The notes beneath the pieces are model-generated. The model ran no database searches. It was given only the letters and a program-made list of their open reading frames with translations, and was not told the origin of the DNA. Of a DNA stretch of 14,200 nucleotides, positions 13,101 through 14,200 are shown one piece after another (the stretch's first letter is position 1; every line of letters starts with the position of its first letter). This DNA comes from an uncultured Amylibacter sp. (GTDB lineage: Bacteria; Pseudomonadota; Alphaproteobacteria; Rhodobacterales; Rhodobacteraceae): contig CALLAV010000249.1 in NCBI GenBank assembly GCA_938001995.1, forward strand, positions 1 to 14,200. The letters run 5' to 3'. The translations under genes and the position numbers were made by a program.

Positions 13101-13471
13101 GGCTTATTCCTTACAGCCCAGATAATGCCCCAGATCACCAGACCCATAGCAAAGAGAACCGTGTAGGGCAAAACGATAAAGGCAAAAGCATAGCCTGTCG
13201 AAACAGAACCGTTCACGAGGTTCGAGTAATCGTTTCCGTTTACGATGCATTCGATGGGGCCGCGCGCACTGGGTTTGCAGTTGCCAAGGTTCGCGATGTA
13301 CATAGCATAGGTGTAGTTGGCGCTGAGGACGAGCAGTGGGGCGAACCAGATAAATGTGACGATGGTTCCGATTTTGTAAAACCGCTTTTTGCGCAGCACC
13401 CAGTTTGCGGCGAAAAATAAAACGATGCAAAGGGCAGCAATGGGGATAGCGGCGGCAGCGGACACTGTCAC
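13097..13471 (-). CDS. Small three-helix membrane protein within his operon (X)
   Basis: This 124-residue protein is not recognised. It has hydrophobic helices at about residues 6-25, 33-58 and 92-119, a basic RKKRFYK between helices 1 and 2, and a polar loop [13 protein letters not shown] followed by DYSNLVNGS between helices 2 and 3. The two loop cysteines are spaced CX9C exactly as in the downstream gene. Its start overlaps the hisA stop by four bases and its stop overlaps the next start (ATGA), showing tight translational coupling. Confidence 0.8.
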   Translation of the reverse strand: MTVSAAAAIPIAALCIVLFFAANWVLRKKRFYKIGTIVTFIWFAPLLVLSANYTYAMYIANLGNCKPSARGPIECIVNGNDYSNLVNGSVSTGYAFAFIVLPYTVLFAMGLVIWGIIWAVRNKP

Positions 13472-14193
13472 TGCGCCTTTAACAAAGCCGTTGCGTCCGC
13501 CACGTTGATTTCACCGTCATAGAGGGCGCGGCCTGAGATGGCACCGTCAAGCGGTGCGCCGCAGTCTTTGAGGGCTTGGAGGTCGGCCATCGATGAGACA
13601 CCGCCAGAGGCAATGACGGGGATTTTTACGGCAAGGGCGAGGGCGGCGGTTGCCTCGACATTGGGGCCTTGCATCGCGCCGTCGCGGTTGATGTCGGTGT
13701 AGATGATGGCGGCGACGCCTGCGTCTTCAAATTGGCGGGCGAGGTCGGTGGCGTCTACGTCGGTTTCTTCGGCCCAGCCACGGGTGGCGACCTTGCCGCC
13801 GCGTGCGTCGATGCCCACAGCGATGTGGCCTGGAAAAAGTTTGGCGGCTGCACGCACGAGGCTCGGGTCCTCAACTGCGACAGTACCGAGGATTACCCGT
13901 TGTAGGCCGCGCTCCAACCAGCGTTCGATCGTTGCCATATCGCGGATACCACCGCCAAGCTGGGCGGGCACTTTGCAGGTTTTGAGGATGTCCTCGACAG
14001 GTTTGGCGTTCACAGGTTCGCCCGCAAACGCGCCGTTCAGATCCACAAGGTGCAGCCAGTCGCAGCCTTGATCCACAAAGGCTTTTGCTTGGGCGGCGGG
14101 GTCGTCGTTGAATACAGTGGCTTGATCCATTTCACCCTTATAAAGGCGCACGCAGGCACCGTCTTTAAGGTCAATCGCGGGGTAAAGAATCAT
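13468..14193 (-). CDS. hisA: 1-(5-phosphoribosyl)-5-[(5-phosphoribosylamino)methylideneamino]imidazole-4-carboxamide isomerase
   Basis: This 241-residue TIM-barrel enzyme performs the Amadori rearrangement of ProFAR to PRFAR, directly before HisF. Catalytic D8 ([14 protein letters not shown]) and D129 ([14 protein letters not shown]) are present, with phosphate-binding LGGGIRD and IASGGVSS. The length is normal. ATG 14193 is seven bases from the window edge, so its ribosome binding site and any upstream his genes cannot be assessed. Confidence 0.97.
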   Translation of the reverse strand: MILYPAIDLKDGACVRLYKGEMDQATVFNDDPAAQAKAFVDQGCDWLHLVDLNGAFAGEPVNAKPVEDILKTCKVPAQLGGGIRDMATIERWLERGLQRVILGTVAVEDPSLVRAAAKLFPGHIAVGIDARGGKVATRGWAEETDVDATDLARQFEDAGVAAIIYTDINRDGAMQGPNVEATAALALAVKIPVIASGGVSSMADLQALKDCGAPLDGAISGRALYDGEINVADATALLKAQ

Positions 14194-14200
14194 GGGGCCG

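Overview
The window looks like chromosomal DNA of a marine alphaproteobacterium, most likely in the Roseobacter group of Rhodobacteraceae. The basis is the sequence style of the core genes hisA, hisF, hisE and infC, the moderate-to-high GC, the densely overlapping small operons, and a gene repertoire (DUF1223, DODA-type dioxygenase, EamA transporter, nitrile hydratase) familiar from that group. No taxonomic search could be run. No tRNA, rRNA, insertion sequence, phage gene or CRISPR array was seen.

Layout. (1) Positions 1-1179 (+): a tandem cluster of four TM2-type small membrane proteins, the first cut by the window edge. (2) 1228-2009 (+): a membrane methyltransferase (ICMT/PEMT-like) translationally coupled to a DOPA 4,5-dioxygenase-like protein. 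A ketopantoate reductase-like gene (-) converges on it with overlapping stop codons. (3) 3177-3878 (+): an exported DUF1223 thioredoxin-like protein. (4) 3917-6072 (-): a tightly overlapped operon holding a three-piece cobalt-type nitrile hydratase (beta N-terminal half, beta C-terminal half, alpha) followed by a DMT-family transporter. A cysteine homologue of glycine/betaine reductase component B (GrdB family) is transcribed divergently at 6149-7039, and a perfect 14-bp palindrome lies between them. (5) 7085-7177: a highly structured 93-bp non-coding element with nested inverted and direct repeats. (6) 7272-7826 (-): infC (IF-3), which appears to start at a non-canonical AUA codon. (7) 8047-10089 (+): two adjacent membrane-anchored, extremely low-complexity helical proteins (Ala-rich, then Thr/Glu/Ala/Val-rich), each closed by a strong terminator. 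(8) 10140-11675: a small secreted protein (-) and a GT-A-like glycosyltransferase (+). (9) 11750-14193 (-): the end of a histidine operon, hisA-X-Y-hisF-hisE, where X and Y are two small membrane proteins that share a CX9C loop motif and look like paralogues.

The nitrile hydratase pieces, the transporter and the GrdB-like protein form the best candidate for an uncharacterised metabolic unit. Plausible roles are hydration of a nitrile or thiocyanate-like compound, transport of substrate or product, and a CxxC redox or lyase step, with shared control through the intergenic palindrome. This is inference. The infC start, the paralogous membrane pair inside the his operon, the pair of low-complexity anchored proteins and the 93-bp structured element are the other points most worth checking.
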